A DNA stretch of 64,000 bases, taken from Streptomyces anulatus. GTDB lineage: Bacteria; Actinomycetota; Actinomycetes; Streptomycetales; Streptomycetaceae. The stretch lies in contig NZ_BMVK01000001.1 in NCBI RefSeq assembly GCF_014650675.1, forward strand, positions 620,001 through 684,000. Reading direction: 5' to 3'. The translations under genes and the position numbers were made by a program. Below the pieces are notes generated by a model. The model ran no database searches. It had not been told where the DNA came from and was given only the letters and a program-made list of their open reading frames with translations. The first letter of the stretch is position 1; each line of letters starts with the position of its first letter. Below are positions 63,952 through 64,000 of the stretch, in pieces.

Positions 63952-64000
63952 ATCGCATCCTGATCGCCGAGGACGAGGAGCGCATCGCCTCGTTCGTCCA
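63948..64000 (+). CDS. OmpR-family response regulator, cut by window edge
   Basis: Only 17 residues are visible: MNRILIAEDEERIASFV, the start of a receiver domain with the acidic pair in AEDEE. The start overlaps the kinase stop (ATGA). It is the cognate partner of the kinase at 62527. The rest lies beyond base 64000. Confidence 0.9.
   Translation, partial: MNRILIAEDEERIASFV

Overview
The window is a 64 kb stretch of a high-GC actinobacterial chromosome, almost certainly Streptomyces or a close relative. The clues are very high GC with strong third-position bias, frequent GTG starts, coding stops that overlap the next start (ATGA, GTGA), FetB, DUF3052, DUF475 and TerD families typical of streptomycetes, and a gene order that, from memory, resembles the SCO23xx core region of S. 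coelicolor. No insertion sequence, prophage, CRISPR array or origin was seen. The one clear foreign insertion is a ~1.5 kb island in a tRNA-Val gene.

Left part (1-13.7 kb): a partial aldehyde dehydrogenase and a metallo-beta-lactamase-fold hydrolase flank strong palindromic operators. They are followed by a cobalamin riboswitch driving five translationally coupled genes for an ECF-type transporter (an alpha/alpha-barrel repeat protein, an SCO2322-like membrane-anchored protein, EcfT, a double ATPase and an S component). Next comes a divergent thiolase / CYP125-like P450 pair with KstR-like operators, which resembles the fadA5-cyp125 arrangement of mycobacterial cholesterol catabolism, and a glycosyltransferase 87/PAP2 fusion.

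Middle part (13.9-33 kb): mostly unrelated housekeeping and accessory genes. They are a serpin, GNATs, an MFS exporter with a fused winged-helix domain, a peptidoglycan-binding membrane protein, HAD and histidine phosphatases, a FetB-like permease, a secreted HNH nuclease, a PhoD-like phosphatase, DoxX, a Cu/Zn SOD, DedA, small DUF proteins, and an inositol-monophosphatase homologue lacking key metal ligands. At 31.4-32.9 kb a 46-bp perfect direct repeat of the tRNA-Val 3' half brackets an island whose only gene is an McrA-like HNH endonuclease.

Right-centre (33-46 kb): a DUF4097 lipoprotein, a coiled-coil membrane protein, then a tellurium-resistance (Ter) type cluster. It holds a CitE-like aldolase, an 854-residue phosphoribosyltransferase-TRSP-StiP fusion, a HAD phosphatase and a methyltransferase in one operon, beside three TerD-family proteins, a TerA-like protein and a TerC-like (DUF475) membrane protein. 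This matches the predicted Ter stress system that is proposed to make a nucleoside-like metabolite.

Right part (46-64 kb): an AhpE-like peroxiredoxin, DUF3052, aceE (pyruvate dehydrogenase E1), an I36 peptidase inhibitor, a divergent TetR/MFS drug-efflux pair, two paralogous DUF1023 serine hydrolases around a DUF4429 gene and a NarL-type two-component system, a membrane acyltransferase, a MerR/aldo-keto reductase pair with a textbook MerR promoter, and the start of an OmpR-type two-component system cut by the window edge. Tandem repeats at several gene 3' ends include the stop codon.
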